DNA from: an uncultured Eubacteriales bacterium
Lineage (GTDB): Bacteria; Bacillota; Clostridia; Oscillospirales; Acutalibacteraceae
NCBI GenBank assembly: GCA_934486895.1
Contig: CAKSQZ010000001.1
Span: 124,001 to 188,000 of the forward strand
Direction of reading: 5' to 3'
DNA length: 64,000 nt
Shown piece by piece: positions 8,981 to 17,910 of the stretch. The notes under the pieces are model-generated. The model was not told the origin of the DNA, did no database searches, and was given only the letters and a program-made list of their open reading frames with translations. The position numbers and the translations under genes are program-made. Each line of letters opens with the position of its first letter. The first letter of the stretch is position 1.

Positions 8981-9826
8981 TCAACCTATGAGCATGAGCA
9001 AATCTTCGGGGCTTATATCGGTTTGAAGCGCACAGTTTATCGAATGAGCGGTGAGCCTTGCGGCATGAGAGATTATAAGGTCGATCTCTTTCGGAGTCAC
9101 CATCATGTTTTCGGCTTTTGAGTTTTTACATGAACCGCCGAAATCGCTGACCATCGTGCAGGCGTCCACAACGGTCGGAACACCGAGCGATATAACGGGG
9201 ATGCCGAGCGTTTTTTCGCTCAGCTCTTCCCTTGCGTTGCCGACACCGCTGCCGGGGATCAGCCCTGTGTCGGAAAGCTGGACGGTCCTGCCGAGTCTGT
9301 CGAGCGAACGGGCGGCAAGCGCATCGATAACAATAACGGCGGACGGATTGATTTTATCGGCAACGCCTCTGATGATCTCGCCGGTCTCCATGCCGGTCTG
9401 CCCGAGCACTCCCGGACAGATAACAGCAACCGATCGCAGTTTGCCGAGCGGTTCGAGCTCGCCGCCGATATGCCGTGTCGACAATACCTCTGCACCCGCT
9501 CTCGGACCGTATGAATCCGGGGTTATTTCGGTGTTGCCGACTCCGCATACAAGCACCGCACCGTTTTCCGGCAGCATTGAACGCAACTCGGTAGACACTG
9601 CCACGCGACAGTCGTCGTTTATCTCATAATCCGAAACAAAAGGCGGCGCTTCAACGGTTATATATCTGCCTTTCGGGCGGCGAAGAGTTTTTTCGCCCTG
9701 CTCGTTTGCAACCGTCATTCTTGTGACGCTGACGCTTCCGATGCTTAGCTGTTCGCACAGGACACCGTCTTTTTCTCCGGGAATGGCTTCTTTTATTTCA
9801 ATGGCAAGGTCGGTGCGAAAATCCAT
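8981..9826 (-). CDS. gpr: Germination protease GPR
   Basis: GPR is the aspartic-type (family A25) protease that degrades small acid-soluble spore proteins during germination. It is made in the forespore as a zymogen. The 281-residue product begins MDFRTDLAIEIKE; the FRTDLA stretch is the typical pro-region/processing site. VCGVGNTEITPDSYGPRA, HIGGELEPLG, VIDALAARSLDRLGRTVQLS and PGSGVGNAR are all characteristic. ATG 9826 has AAAGGAG at good spacing. It is a direct marker that the organism forms spores. The small Cys-rich gene upstream runs in the same direction. No forespore sigma-factor promoter was recognised with confidence. Confidence 0.95.
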   Translation of the reverse strand: MDFRTDLAIEIKEAIPGEKDGVLCEQLSIGSVSVTRMTVANEQGEKTLRRPKGRYITVEAPPFVSDYEINDDCRVAVSTELRSMLPENGAVLVCGVGNTEITPDSYGPRAGAEVLSTRHIGGELEPLGKLRSVAVICPGVLGQTGMETGEIIRGVADKINPSAVIVIDALAARSLDRLGRTVQLSDTGLIPGSGVGNAREELSEKTLGIPVISLGVPTVVDACTMVSDFGGSCKNSKAENMMVTPKEIDLIISHAARLTAHSINCALQTDISPEDLLMLIG

Positions 9827-9888
9827 AAAAATGCTCCTTTATGATATGTAGAGCCGAACGCCCGAAGACATTCGGCAGTGTTTGAAAT

Positions 9889-10059
9889 TTACTTCATTTC
9901 AAACGAAAGGCAGTCGGTGCACTGATCCATTGTTGGGTTGCACTCGTGTGTGCCGACCTTGATCTGATCAAGTGAGCAGTAGTTTTCGCCGGTGCAATGA
10001 TTTTTGCACGAAACTACATCGCACTCGATGCAATGATTTGCATGACAATTGTGTTCCAT
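9889..10059 (-). CDS. Small Cys-rich protein of the DUF1540 type
   Basis: This 56-residue ORF begins MEHNCHANHCIECDVVSCKN and contains nine cysteines, spaced as in DUF1540 proteins (CDVVSC, then HCTGENYC, then C.PTMDQCTDC). It starts at ATG 10059 with AAAGGA 11 nt upstream and stops at 9889. DUF1540 proteins are common in Clostridia and may bind metal, but the function is unknown. Its position directly upstream of gpr, with a 62-bp gap, suggests co-transcription and perhaps a spore role. Confidence 0.75.
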   Translation of the reverse strand: MEHNCHANHCIECDVVSCKNHCTGENYCSLDQIKVGTHECNPTMDQCTDCLSFEMK

Positions 10060-10166
10060 AACTCATTCCGTCCTTTCAGATTTACGGCGGCATTTTCCGC
10101 CGTTAGCTATTATTTACGCTGTCGGCTGTGTTATTCATAAACTTCTGCGGATTTTGATAGTATTGT

Positions 10167-11483
10167 ATGAGGGTGATTATTGTGCTTGGATCGGTGAACG
10201 AATGTTTATGGGGATTTATTTTATTGCCGCTGACGATCTTTGTCGGCGCGGTCTTGCTTTGCCGCTGCGGCGGACTGAAATTTTTTAAATTTAATAAAAT
10301 CTTTAAAATCGCTTTTTCAAAAAGCGGAAATAACGGTATCTCGCCGTTCGGCGCGATGTGCACCGCTCTTTCGGGCACAATGGGGATCGGAAATATCGCG
10401 GGAGTCGGAACGGCGATAGCACTCGGCGGCTGCGGAGCCGTGTTTTGGATGACTGTGAGCGCATTTTTGTGCATGACGCTTAAATTTTCCGAGGTCGCGC
10501 TTGCTGTTGAATACCGCAGCGAGACCGACAACGGTTTTCGCGGCGGACTTTTTTACATTATCGAAAATGCGCTTCCGAAGATCCGTCCGCTCGGGACGGT
10601 TTTTGCGGTGCTGACGGTCATGTGCTCGGTAGGCACAGGCGGAGTTTCGCAATCCGGCAGCGCGGCGGCGGCAATGGAAAGCGCATTCGGAGTGCCGAAA
10701 TGGCAGACCGGCGCGATCATAGGGCTTATTTGCCTGATACTTCTCAGCATTTCCGCCGTGATGCTCTCAAGGATCGAAGCGGCGGTGATACCGATACTCA
10801 CGCTGCTGTTCACGGGAGGCTGTGTTGCTGTTATAATTTCCGCCGACAACTCGATTTTTGACGCTGTTTTTGAAATTTTATCGGACGCTTTTGATTTTAA
10901 AAGTGTTCTCGGCGGTGTCGGCGGTTTTACGGTATCGAGTGCGTTGAGATACGGTGTCAGCCGCGGTGTTTTCACAAATGAAGCCGGCATGGGCAGCGCA
11001 CCGATCGTTCACAGCGAGACTGCCGCCGACCCGCTGAAACAGGGGTGTCTCGGCATTATTGAGGTGCTGACCGACACTGTCATAATGTGCCCGATAACTG
11101 CGCTCGCTATTATCTGCACCGATTCCCACAGACTTTGCGGAGTGTCGCCGGTCAACTTCACTCAGGCGGCGTTTTCGGGCGTTTTCGGCAGGTGCGGCAC
11201 GGCATTTGTTGCGATCGCATCGCTTTTGTTTGCGATCGGCTCGAGCGTCGGATGGAGCTTCTACGGCAGACGGGCGAGCGAATATCTGTTTGGGTCAGGG
11301 CGATTTTCGGCGATCTACTGTGTTTTATTCTGCACAATAACGGCATTCGGTGCTTGTCTGCCCGAGCTTCAGATATTCGAGCTCGCCGACATTTTAAACG
11401 GGCTTATGATGCTGCCGAGCCTTTTTGTGCTGATGATTTTATCAAAACGCGCCGGAGATATTGCAAAAGGCTTAAAAAAATGA
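10167..11483 (+). CDS. Alanine/glycine:cation symporter (AGCS family)
   Basis: The 438-residue integral membrane protein imports small amino acids with Na+ or H+. The family signature is clear: GTMGIGNIAGVGTAIALGG near residue 70, then a FWMTVSAFLCMTLKFSE segment and LAVEYR. NEAGMGSAPIVHSETAADP follows near residue 270. About ten membrane segments are visible. The length is near the family norm of 440-480. Its stop overlaps an upstream in-frame ATG of the shikimate kinase frame, so the two plus-strand genes probably form an operon. A perfect 7-bp inverted repeat at 10084-10103 lies in the divergent region with the Cys-rich gene; it lacks a T-run and its role is unknown. Confidence 0.93.
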   Translation: MRVIIVLGSVNECLWGFILLPLTIFVGAVLLCRCGGLKFFKFNKIFKIAFSKSGNNGISPFGAMCTALSGTMGIGNIAGVGTAIALGGCGAVFWMTVSAFLCMTLKFSEVALAVEYRSETDNGFRGGLFYIIENALPKIRPLGTVFAVLTVMCSVGTGGVSQSGSAAAAMESAFGVPKWQTGAIIGLICLILLSISAVMLSRIEAAVIPILTLLFTGGCVAVIISADNSIFDAVFEILSDAFDFKSVLGGVGGFTVSSALRYGVSRGVFTNEAGMGSAPIVHSETAADPLKQGCLGIIEVLTDTVIMCPITALAIICTDSHRLCGVSPVNFTQAAFSGVFGRCGTAFVAIASLLFAIGSSVGWSFYGRRASEYLFGSGRFSAIYCVLFCTITAFGACLPELQIFELADILNGLMMLPSLFVLMILSKRAGDIAKGLKK

Positions 11484-11521
11484 TATACTTGATATATCCC
11501 GACAAAAAAGAAGTGTGTGAT

Positions 11522-12025
11522 ATGAAAAACATTGTGCTTATAGGTATGCCCGGCTGCGGAAAAAGCACCTGCGGAGTGCTTGCGGCAAAGCTTTGCTGTA
11601 AGAAATTCATTGATACCGACCTTGTTATTCAGCATGGCGAAGGAATGCGGCTTCAGGAAATAATAAACAAAAAAGGTGCCGATTATTTTGCCGGATGCGA
11701 AGAGAAGTGGGTCTGCTCGGTCGATGAGCAAAACTGCGTTATTGCGACGGGCGGCAGTGTTGTTTATTCGGAAAGATCGATGAAACATCTGAAAAGTATA
11801 GGCTCTGTCATATATCTCAAGATCTCGCTCGAGTGCATGAAAAAGCGGATACGCAATCTCCAAACAAGAGGTATTCTTTTGAAAGACGGCTACACTCTTG
11901 AAGATATGTATAATGAGCGGTGCGCCCTTTATGAAAAGTATGCCGATATCATTATCGACTGCGATAATGTCCATTCAGTCGAGCAGACGGCGCAGAAAAT
12001 CGTTGATTCCGCCTGCCGCGACTGA
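11522..12025 (+). CDS. aroK: Shikimate kinase
   Basis: Shikimate kinase phosphorylates shikimate at the 3-OH with ATP in aromatic amino-acid synthesis. The 167-residue protein starts MKNIVLIGMPGCGKSTCG, with the Walker A loop at residues 8-15. It shows the FIDTDLVIQ shikimate-binding/DxD segment and a Gly-Gly substrate loop (ATGGSVV). Family alignment favours ATG 11522. An in-frame ATG at 11480 that overlaps the symporter stop would add 14 residues and cannot be excluded. No other aro genes are nearby, so it is a stand-alone copy behind a transporter. Confidence 0.9.
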   Translation: MKNIVLIGMPGCGKSTCGVLAAKLCCKKFIDTDLVIQHGEGMRLQEIINKKGADYFAGCEEKWVCSVDEQNCVIATGGSVVYSERSMKHLKSIGSVIYLKISLECMKKRIRNLQTRGILLKDGYTLEDMYNERCALYEKYADIIIDCDNVHSVEQTAQKIVDSACRD

Positions 12026-12040
12026 CAGCGAACACAAAGA

Positions 12041-12087
12041 AAAACCCGCAGGAAAAAGTCTGCCATAGACTTTTCCTGCGGGTTTTA
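12041..12087. terminator. Intrinsic terminator between convergent genes
   Basis: AAAACCCGCAGGAAAA pairs with TTTTCCTGCGGGTTTT around a short loop. T-runs flank both sides, so it can serve aroK (+) and the pectin-lyase-fold gene (-). Confidence 0.88.
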
Positions 12088-12113
12088 TTAGATTCTGATT
12101 TATTAAAGTCTTA

Positions 12114-13475
12114 TCAGATCGCATTGCAAACAAATTTTTTATCTGTCGCAACAAGGAGCTTATCGCTTTCGACTCCGTCGAGTTTGTTTGCCGAAACCTC
12201 TCCGGGAGTTGTATATGATTCTATGAAAGCATCGCCTTTGAAATTTTTCACCTTAACATTGTCAAAAATCAGCTTGCCGAAATTTCCGGCTTTTATGAAC
12301 GGTTGATTTTCATAGCCGTCCCTATACGAAAACTCGATATTTTTGAATATTATTTCAAAATCAACGCTCGAATCCCCGTAGCAAATACTTCCCGAACCGA
12401 TTCCCTCCGCTTTGATATTCTCAAAACGAATATCTTCGGCAGGCATACCTTTTTGCCACGGCTCGTTTCCCGACAGATTAAGATGCAGGAATCTGTCGGC
12501 GTTTTTCACAACACAATCCCTGAACACGATGTTTTTCGGTTTGCGGCGAATCTCTGTCGAGTCATCGATAAAGTATGTAAACATACTGAGCATATTTTTG
12601 CGCGCATTCGGTGAATCATCTGCATTATTCCGCTTTTCCTCAACTGTGAGAGAATATCGGAATGAGTATTCGCAGGGACCGATAAAAAGAGATTTTTCCA
12701 CAAGTATGTTTTGACCGCCGAATCTAAAAGCACTGCAGGCTGAGCTGAAAACACAATCATGCACATAAACATTGCAGTTATCAAACCCCGCAACACTGTC
12801 ATCGCCTGTCTTCAGCGTGCAATTTTTAATCTCAACTTCATCGCATTTTCTGACATGAATTCCGTCATGTCCTCCGAGAACGGTCAGGCTGTCAAACAAA
12901 AGATTATTACAAGAGAAAATCGCATGAGCCCAGTTTGCACTGCGTCGGATCGTATATCCTCTGAAGGTCAAATTGTTGCAATAGTGCATATCTATGCAAT
13001 GCGGGCCTCTGAATTCCTCTTCGCCCTCAACATCATAACAGTTTCTTCCGTCAAGTTCCGAGCCTTTTTCGCCTATGATCGAAATATTATGTGCGTTGAC
13101 AGCGCGTATCAACCCGTAATTCCAATATGATCCCGCAGTATATAGATACTGTTTGCCCTGCTCGACAGTTCTTTCATGAACGGGTAGCCAAGGGCACATT
13201 GTTTTCTCATGTTGAGGCAACGGCTCAAGCTCATCGCTGAAAATATTTAAATAATCTTTGGGATTTAAGCTGCCGAGAATCTTAGCATTTTCAAGCAGGT
13301 GAAACGTGATTCCGCTTCTGAGCCTGATATCGCCGCAAATATATTCTCCCTCGGGAACGGTTACTTCACCGCCGCCGTTTAAATAACAAAAATCAATCGC
13401 TTTTTGAAAAGCTTTTGTTTGAAGTTCCGCTGTATTAGGCACAGCGCCGAAATCCTTTACGCTCACTATGTTCAT
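12114..13475 (-). CDS. Right-handed beta-helix (GH28-like) protein without signal peptide
   Basis: The 453-residue protein begins MNIVSVKDFGAVPN, the typical pectate-lyase-superfamily opening, followed by VPEGEYICGDIRL. GGHDGIHVRKC and LKTGDDSVAG (about residues 190-230) match GH28 motifs I and II and keep the three Asp residues. The usual motif III (G-H-G) is SAFRFGG and the RIK motif is not visible, so classic polygalacturonase activity is uncertain. There is no signal peptide. I infer intracellular action on imported galacturonan or rhamnogalacturonan oligomers, or a diverged activity. Start ATG 13475 has CGGAGGT upstream. It appears to be a single-gene unit. Confidence 0.72.
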   Translation of the reverse strand: MNIVSVKDFGAVPNTAELQTKAFQKAIDFCYLNGGGEVTVPEGEYICGDIRLRSGITFHLLENAKILGSLNPKDYLNIFSDELEPLPQHEKTMCPWLPVHERTVEQGKQYLYTAGSYWNYGLIRAVNAHNISIIGEKGSELDGRNCYDVEGEEEFRGPHCIDMHYCNNLTFRGYTIRRSANWAHAIFSCNNLLFDSLTVLGGHDGIHVRKCDEVEIKNCTLKTGDDSVAGFDNCNVYVHDCVFSSACSAFRFGGQNILVEKSLFIGPCEYSFRYSLTVEEKRNNADDSPNARKNMLSMFTYFIDDSTEIRRKPKNIVFRDCVVKNADRFLHLNLSGNEPWQKGMPAEDIRFENIKAEGIGSGSICYGDSSVDFEIIFKNIEFSYRDGYENQPFIKAGNFGKLIFDNVKVKNFKGDAFIESYTTPGEVSANKLDGVESDKLLVATDKKFVCNAI

Positions 13476-13589
13476 AACAGTACCTCCGAAATAATATTCA
13501 CAGTAGCTATAATTATATCACAATACCTTGTATATGATTATGGTTTTTAACTGACCGTCAAAAACCGAAATCAACGAGGCGTGCATTTT

Positions 13590-14201
13590 TTATAAATCAA
13601 ACTGATCGATATACGCCTTTATGTCGGGTACGAACTGATTTCCGCATCGGGAAAGCTCGCCGAGGACACGGTTGATCCCCTGCTCTGATCTATACCAATT
13701 TTCCTTTGTGATACCGAAGCAATGAACAGGGCAAACGATCATCTTTACATTCGGAAAAGCCATTTGATAAAGCATCAGGCAACGGCGGGCATGAAAAGCC
13801 TTGCAGACAATGATAGCCGACTTTATCTCTATTCCCTTTTCAGCCACCGTATCACGGGAAAAGAAGGCGTTATCACGGGTATGACCGGACTTGTTTTCTC
13901 CGATGATCGCATCGGGCGGAACACCGTTTTTCATCAGAACATCGGTGAAAAATTCGCAGTCGGTTTGATAATCCTTATTGTAAATCTCGGCTTTTGCACG
14001 GACACCGCGCCATTTATCGTATTTAACGCTGACACCGCCCGATGGGATCACCCATTTTGCATATCCTTTGCAATAAAGTTGCGCCGCATATTCGGGCTGT
14101 GTCGGGTGAGAACCGCCGGGAAGAAATATCGCGTCGGCGGGCTGAACCTCGTCGGACACGAAAATATAATCGGAAATGTCCTTAATGATCCTGTTTATCA
14201 T
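13590..14201 (-). CDS. YdcF-like DUF218 protein
   Basis: The 203-residue soluble protein has the DUF218/YdcF pattern: AIFLPGGSHPTQPEYAAQLY near residue 24, KWVIPSGG, NKSGHTRDNAFFSRD near residue 105 and CKAFHARRCLMLYQMAFPN near residue 135. YdcF-type proteins bind nucleotides or SAM in some cases, and others (SanA) relate to envelope integrity. No specific substrate can be read from the sequence. The ribosome site is weak and it follows the small membrane-protein gene by 18 bp, so it is probably translated from the same transcript. Confidence 0.75.
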   Translation of the reverse strand: MINRIIKDISDYIFVSDEVQPADAIFLPGGSHPTQPEYAAQLYCKGYAKWVIPSGGVSVKYDKWRGVRAKAEIYNKDYQTDCEFFTDVLMKNGVPPDAIIGENKSGHTRDNAFFSRDTVAEKGIEIKSAIIVCKAFHARRCLMLYQMAFPNVKMIVCPVHCFGITKENWYRSEQGINRVLGELSRCGNQFVPDIKAYIDQFDL

Positions 14202-14219
14202 TTGAAGCTACCGTTTTCA

Positions 14220-14564
14220 TCACAGAATATTCAATATGAAGAACATACTGAGCACCAGAGCGAAGATACCGCAGATTATGAAATAGACTGTTCTGTGCGA
14301 CTTTCTCGAAATATTGCCGCCGCAAAGACCTATCATTATACAGCTTGCGATAAGCGCGAGCACCAGCACGCAGATAGCCACGGTATTGTATTGAACATTC
14401 AGAATATCCGAAAAAAACTTTGCGATATACGACAAAAAGATATTAACTGCCGGCAATATCAAAAGCGGGAGCATACCTGTTGCATAATCCTTTTTGCCTG
14501 CTCTTAAAAATGTGAATGCCAGCGCAAACACAACGGCGATAACCGCCAAACTCTCAACTAACAT
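14220..14564 (-). CDS. Small integral membrane protein of unknown function
   Basis: This 114-residue protein consists almost wholly of four hydrophobic segments, starting MLVESLAVIAVVFALAF and ending FALVLSMFFILNIL. The start at 14564 is set by a GGAGGA ribosome site seven bases upstream; longer in-frame starts lie inside malic enzyme. I do not recognise a family. It sits 16 bp after the malic enzyme stop and just before the YdcF-like gene, suggesting one operon. Confidence 0.65.
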   Translation of the reverse strand: MLVESLAVIAVVFALAFTFLRAGKKDYATGMLPLLILPAVNIFLSYIAKFFSDILNVQYNTVAICVLVLALIASCIMIGLCGGNISRKSHRTVYFIICGIFALVLSMFFILNIL

Positions 14565-14580
14565 TTCATTGTCCTCCGAT

Positions 14581-15750
14581 TCAAACCCTTGCAACGCCCG
14601 ATTCGACCGCCGCATTATACACCGCTTTTGCGACCGACTGAACAACGCCCTTATCGAGTACCGATGGCATGATATAATCCGCCGACAGCTTATCAGCCAC
14701 ATAATCGGATATTGCAAATGCCGCCGCCGCTTTCATCGGCTCGTTTATATCGGTTGCTCTCGCGTCGAGCGCGCCTCTGAAAATGCCGGGGAACGCCAGC
14801 ACATTGTTTATCTGATTTTTATAATCCGATCGACCTGTTCCGACGACTGCCGCGCCTGCTGCTTCGGCGTCTGCCGGCATGATCTCGGGAACGGGATTTG
14901 CCATCGGGAATACGATCGCGCCCTTTGCCATTGAACTTACCATCTCAGGGCTCACGATATTCGGAGCGGACACTCCGACAAATACATCGGCGCCTTTCAT
15001 AGCGTCCGCAAGAGTGCCGCGTTTTCGGCTTAAGTTTGTTATCTTCGCCATTTCCGCCTGTGCGGGGTTAAGCCCGCTCATACCCTCGCAGATAATGCCG
15101 AATTTATCGCACATTGTGATATTACACACTCCGATAGACATAAGCTGTTTTGCGATCGCTATACCTGCCGAGCCTGCGCCGTTGATAACGACTTCGACGC
15201 TTTGTGCCGATTTCGATACGACTTTAAGCGCCGAGATCAAAGCCGCCGCAACGACTATCGCGGTGCCGTGCTGATCGTCATGAAAAACGGGGATATTGCA
15301 GCGCTCTTTGAGTCTGCGCTCGATTTCGAAACAGCGCGGAGCCGAGATATCCTCAAGATTTATTCCGCCGAACGAATCCGAGATAAGGCTTATTGAATCG
15401 ACGATCTCATCAACGCTTTTGGAGTTCACACAGATCGGAACAGCGTCCACATCGCCGAAAGCCTTAAACAGCGCACATTTGCCCTCCATAACAGGCAGGC
15501 TCGCGAGCGGGCCTATATCTCCGAGTCCGAGGACAGCCGTGCCGTCGGTAACGACAGCGACAAGGTTGCCCTTTCTTGTCATTTCATAAACCGCCGACGG
15601 ATTTTTTTCGATCTCAAGGCAAGGCTGTGCAACACCGGGAGTATAAGCTATCGAAAGATCGTCCCTTGTTTCGATCGGGGCGCGGCAGATAACTTCGATC
15701 TTGCCTTTCCACTGCTTATGCTTTTCGACTGCAACTTTTCCGTAATCCAT
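14581..15750 (-). CDS. NAD(P)-dependent malic enzyme
   Basis: Malic enzyme decarboxylates malate to pyruvate with NAD(P)+. The 389-residue length is that of the short bacterial form without the phosphotransacetylase-like tail. Motifs seen are YTPGVAQPCLEI (about residue 36), VVTDGTAVLGLGDIGPLASL (substrate and metal region), FHDDQHGTAIVVAAAL (about residue 150) and the Rossmann loop NGAGSAGIAIAKQL. ATG 15750 with GGAG nine bases upstream is preferred over a GTG at 15771 that overlaps the recN stop. It lies just downstream of recN but has no functional link to it. Confidence 0.93.
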   Translation of the reverse strand: MDYGKVAVEKHKQWKGKIEVICRAPIETRDDLSIAYTPGVAQPCLEIEKNPSAVYEMTRKGNLVAVVTDGTAVLGLGDIGPLASLPVMEGKCALFKAFGDVDAVPICVNSKSVDEIVDSISLISDSFGGINLEDISAPRCFEIERRLKERCNIPVFHDDQHGTAIVVAAALISALKVVSKSAQSVEVVINGAGSAGIAIAKQLMSIGVCNITMCDKFGIICEGMSGLNPAQAEMAKITNLSRKRGTLADAMKGADVFVGVSAPNIVSPEMVSSMAKGAIVFPMANPVPEIMPADAEAAGAAVVGTGRSDYKNQINNVLAFPGIFRGALDARATDINEPMKAAAAFAISDYVADKLSADYIMPSVLDKGVVQSVAKAVYNAAVESGVARV

Positions 15751-15767
15751 TTTCACACACTCCGATT

Positions 15768-17417
15768 TCACAAATTTCGTTCTATAAGTTCCTTTGCCGC
15801 GTTCAATGCAGCGTCACTCACACCGCCGCCGATGATCCTCGCAAGTTCTCCGAGCCTGCCGCTGTCATCGAGCTTTGTGATAGATGTGAATGTTCTGCCT
15901 CCGGAAAGCGACTTTTTGATCAACAGATGACAGCCTGCCATGCAGGCTATCTGCGCCAGATGTGTAACGCAGACTACCTGACGGTGCTTGCCGATGCTTT
16001 TAAGACGGTCGCCTACTTTCAGAGCCGCTTCGCCGCTGATACCCTGATCTATTTCATCGAAGATCATTGTTCCGACAGGATCGGAGTCGCTCAGCACGCA
16101 TTTTATAGCGAGCATGATCCTCGACATTTCGCCGCCCGACGCTATCTTTGAAAGCGGTTTCATATTCTCGCCTGCATTGGTCTGAATAAGAAATTCGATC
16201 TTATCGGCACCGATTGATGAATACGGCGCCGATTTTATCTCCGCTTTGAATTTAACACCGTTCATATTTAAAAAGTTCAGCTGACGCTCAACTTGTTTAT
16301 CAAGCTCCGCAGCCGCTTTTTCTCTCGATTTTGTGAGTTTTGCGCCGAGCCTTTTGACTTCTTCCACTTCTTTGATAAGCTCGTCCGACAAAATTTCGGA
16401 ATCCCTTTCATCGGCATTAAGACTCTCAAGCTCGCGCTTTGCGTTTTCGAGATAATCGAGCATTTCGCGCTCGTCTTTTCCGTATTTCCCGATAAATCCG
16501 TAATAAACATCGAGCCGCTCTGAGATCTCCGATAGACGCTGTTCGTCAAACTCGCAGTCGGCTGCCGCCGCTTTTATCTGCTCGGTTGCTTTGGAAAGCA
16601 GATCTCTCGCATTAGACATAGTATCAGCCGCCGCTGCCGCGCTATCGCTTTGCTTTGCCGAATTTATCAGCCGCTCGATAACAGCGTCCGCCGCAGTGAG
16701 CAGACCGCTCTCGCTGTCGAGTGCGGAAAACGCCGCCGAAAGATCGGCTCCGGCTTCGCGGTTTTTGAGCATTTTATCCCGCTCGCTTTTAAGTTCGGCT
16801 ATCTCGTTTTCCCGAATCTCCGCTTTTTCAAGCTCGGCTACGGCGTATTTTAAAACATCGCACCGTCTCTGCCGCCGTTCTTCATCGTTCGCAAGAGACA
16901 TAATGCGCTTTCTTGTTTTCTGCATTTTTGAAAACGCCGCTTTATATTCGCTCAGAATATCGGAGTTTTTTGCAACAAGATCAACATAGATATAATGGCG
17001 GTCGGGATCCAGAAGCTGCTGGGAATCATGCTGGCCGTGGATATTGACAAGATAAGGCGCGAGCGACTTTAAAGCCGCCGCAGTGACAGGGACATCATTG
17101 ATCCGAGCGCTGCTTTTTTTCGGCGTTATGATCCTTGTTATGATAATATCGCCGTCCTCATCGGAAATATCCAGACAGCTTAAAGCCTTCCTGCATTCCG
17201 CCGACAGGTCTGTGAACCTTGCGGTGACCTTTGCGGTGCTCTCCCCTGCTCTGATCAGATCCTTTGCGGTGCGCTCGCCGAGCACGGCGTTTATCGAGTC
17301 GATCACTATCGATTTACCCGCGCCGGTTTCGCCTGTGAGCACGCACAGCCCGTTATCAAACTCGACATCGGCACGCTCGATAACAGCAATATTTTCAATA
17401 TGCAGATCTGAAAGCAC
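15768..17417 (-). CDS. recN: DNA repair protein RecN
   Basis: RecN is an SMC-like ATPase that acts early at double-strand breaks. The 549-residue protein carries Walker A GETGAGKS at residues 29-36, a long coiled-coil centre rich in Glu, Arg and Lys, LVNIHGQHDSQQLLDPDRHY near residue 125, and a C-terminal ATPase half with ASGGEMSRIMLAIK and MIFDEIDQGISG (Walker B). It starts at GTG 17417 behind GGAGGTGAT. The order dxs-tlyA-nadK-argR-recN is the conserved Firmicutes arrangement. Confidence 0.96.
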   Translation of the reverse strand: MLSDLHIENIAVIERADVEFDNGLCVLTGETGAGKSIVIDSINAVLGERTAKDLIRAGESTAKVTARFTDLSAECRKALSCLDISDEDGDIIITRIITPKKSSARINDVPVTAAALKSLAPYLVNIHGQHDSQQLLDPDRHYIYVDLVAKNSDILSEYKAAFSKMQKTRKRIMSLANDEERRQRRCDVLKYAVAELEKAEIRENEIAELKSERDKMLKNREAGADLSAAFSALDSESGLLTAADAVIERLINSAKQSDSAAAAADTMSNARDLLSKATEQIKAAAADCEFDEQRLSEISERLDVYYGFIGKYGKDEREMLDYLENAKRELESLNADERDSEILSDELIKEVEEVKRLGAKLTKSREKAAAELDKQVERQLNFLNMNGVKFKAEIKSAPYSSIGADKIEFLIQTNAGENMKPLSKIASGGEMSRIMLAIKCVLSDSDPVGTMIFDEIDQGISGEAALKVGDRLKSIGKHRQVVCVTHLAQIACMAGCHLLIKKSLSGGRTFTSITKLDDSGRLGELARIIGGGVSDAALNAAKELIERNL

Positions 17418-17452
17418 AAGATCACCTCCCGAATGTTTTTAAAATTTATATA

Positions 17453-17896
17453 TCAGTATTTCAGCTCTCCGAGCTTCTCTGCAAGCGACCTCGCATCCTG
17501 CTCACTTTTGGTTATGATGAAAATAGTATCGTCGCCCGCCAAAGTTCCGATAATCTCCGGATAGCCGATATTATCAATAGCGGCGCAAGCGGCATTTGCC
17601 GTTCCGGAATAGCATTTCACAACGACATCGTTAACGGCGGAAACGACAGAGATCACCGCACCGGAGAAAATCCCCTCAAATTTCGGCGGAACACTGTCGC
17701 CGCCGAGAGCTTTATAACGATAGTTGCCGTTTGAATCGGTCGCCTTGACGAGACGCAGCTCCTTTATATCTCTTGAGACGGTGGCCTGAGTTACGTCATA
17801 ACCCTCCTCGCAGAGCAGCTCGAGCAGCTGATCCTGCGTTGTGACTACATTTTCTCGAATTAAAGACAATATTCTTCCGTGGCGATTTTTCTTCAT
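17453..17896 (-). CDS. argR: Arginine repressor ArgR/AhrC
   Basis: ArgR is a hexameric regulator that uses arginine as co-repressor for arginine synthesis and catabolism genes. The 147-residue protein has an N-terminal winged helix (residues 1-70, including VTQATVSRDIKELRLVK). Its C-terminal oligomerisation/arginine-binding half contains ANAACAAIDNI and GTLAGDDTIFII with the conserved Asp pair. It lies between nadK and recN, in the usual Firmicutes order. No arg biosynthesis genes occur in the window, so its targets lie elsewhere. Confidence 0.95.
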   Translation of the reverse strand: MKKNRHGRILSLIRENVVTTQDQLLELLCEEGYDVTQATVSRDIKELRLVKATDSNGNYRYKALGGDSVPPKFEGIFSGAVISVVSAVNDVVVKCYSGTANAACAAIDNIGYPEIIGTLAGDDTIFIITKSEQDARSLAEKLGELKY

Positions 17897-17910
17897 TATA
17901 AAAACCTTCT

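Noticed and set aside
10084..10103. Inverted repeat ACGGCGG/CCGCCGT between the Cys-rich gene and the symporter
   Set aside because: It has no T-run and is in a divergent region, so it is not a terminator. With one copy an operator cannot be supported.
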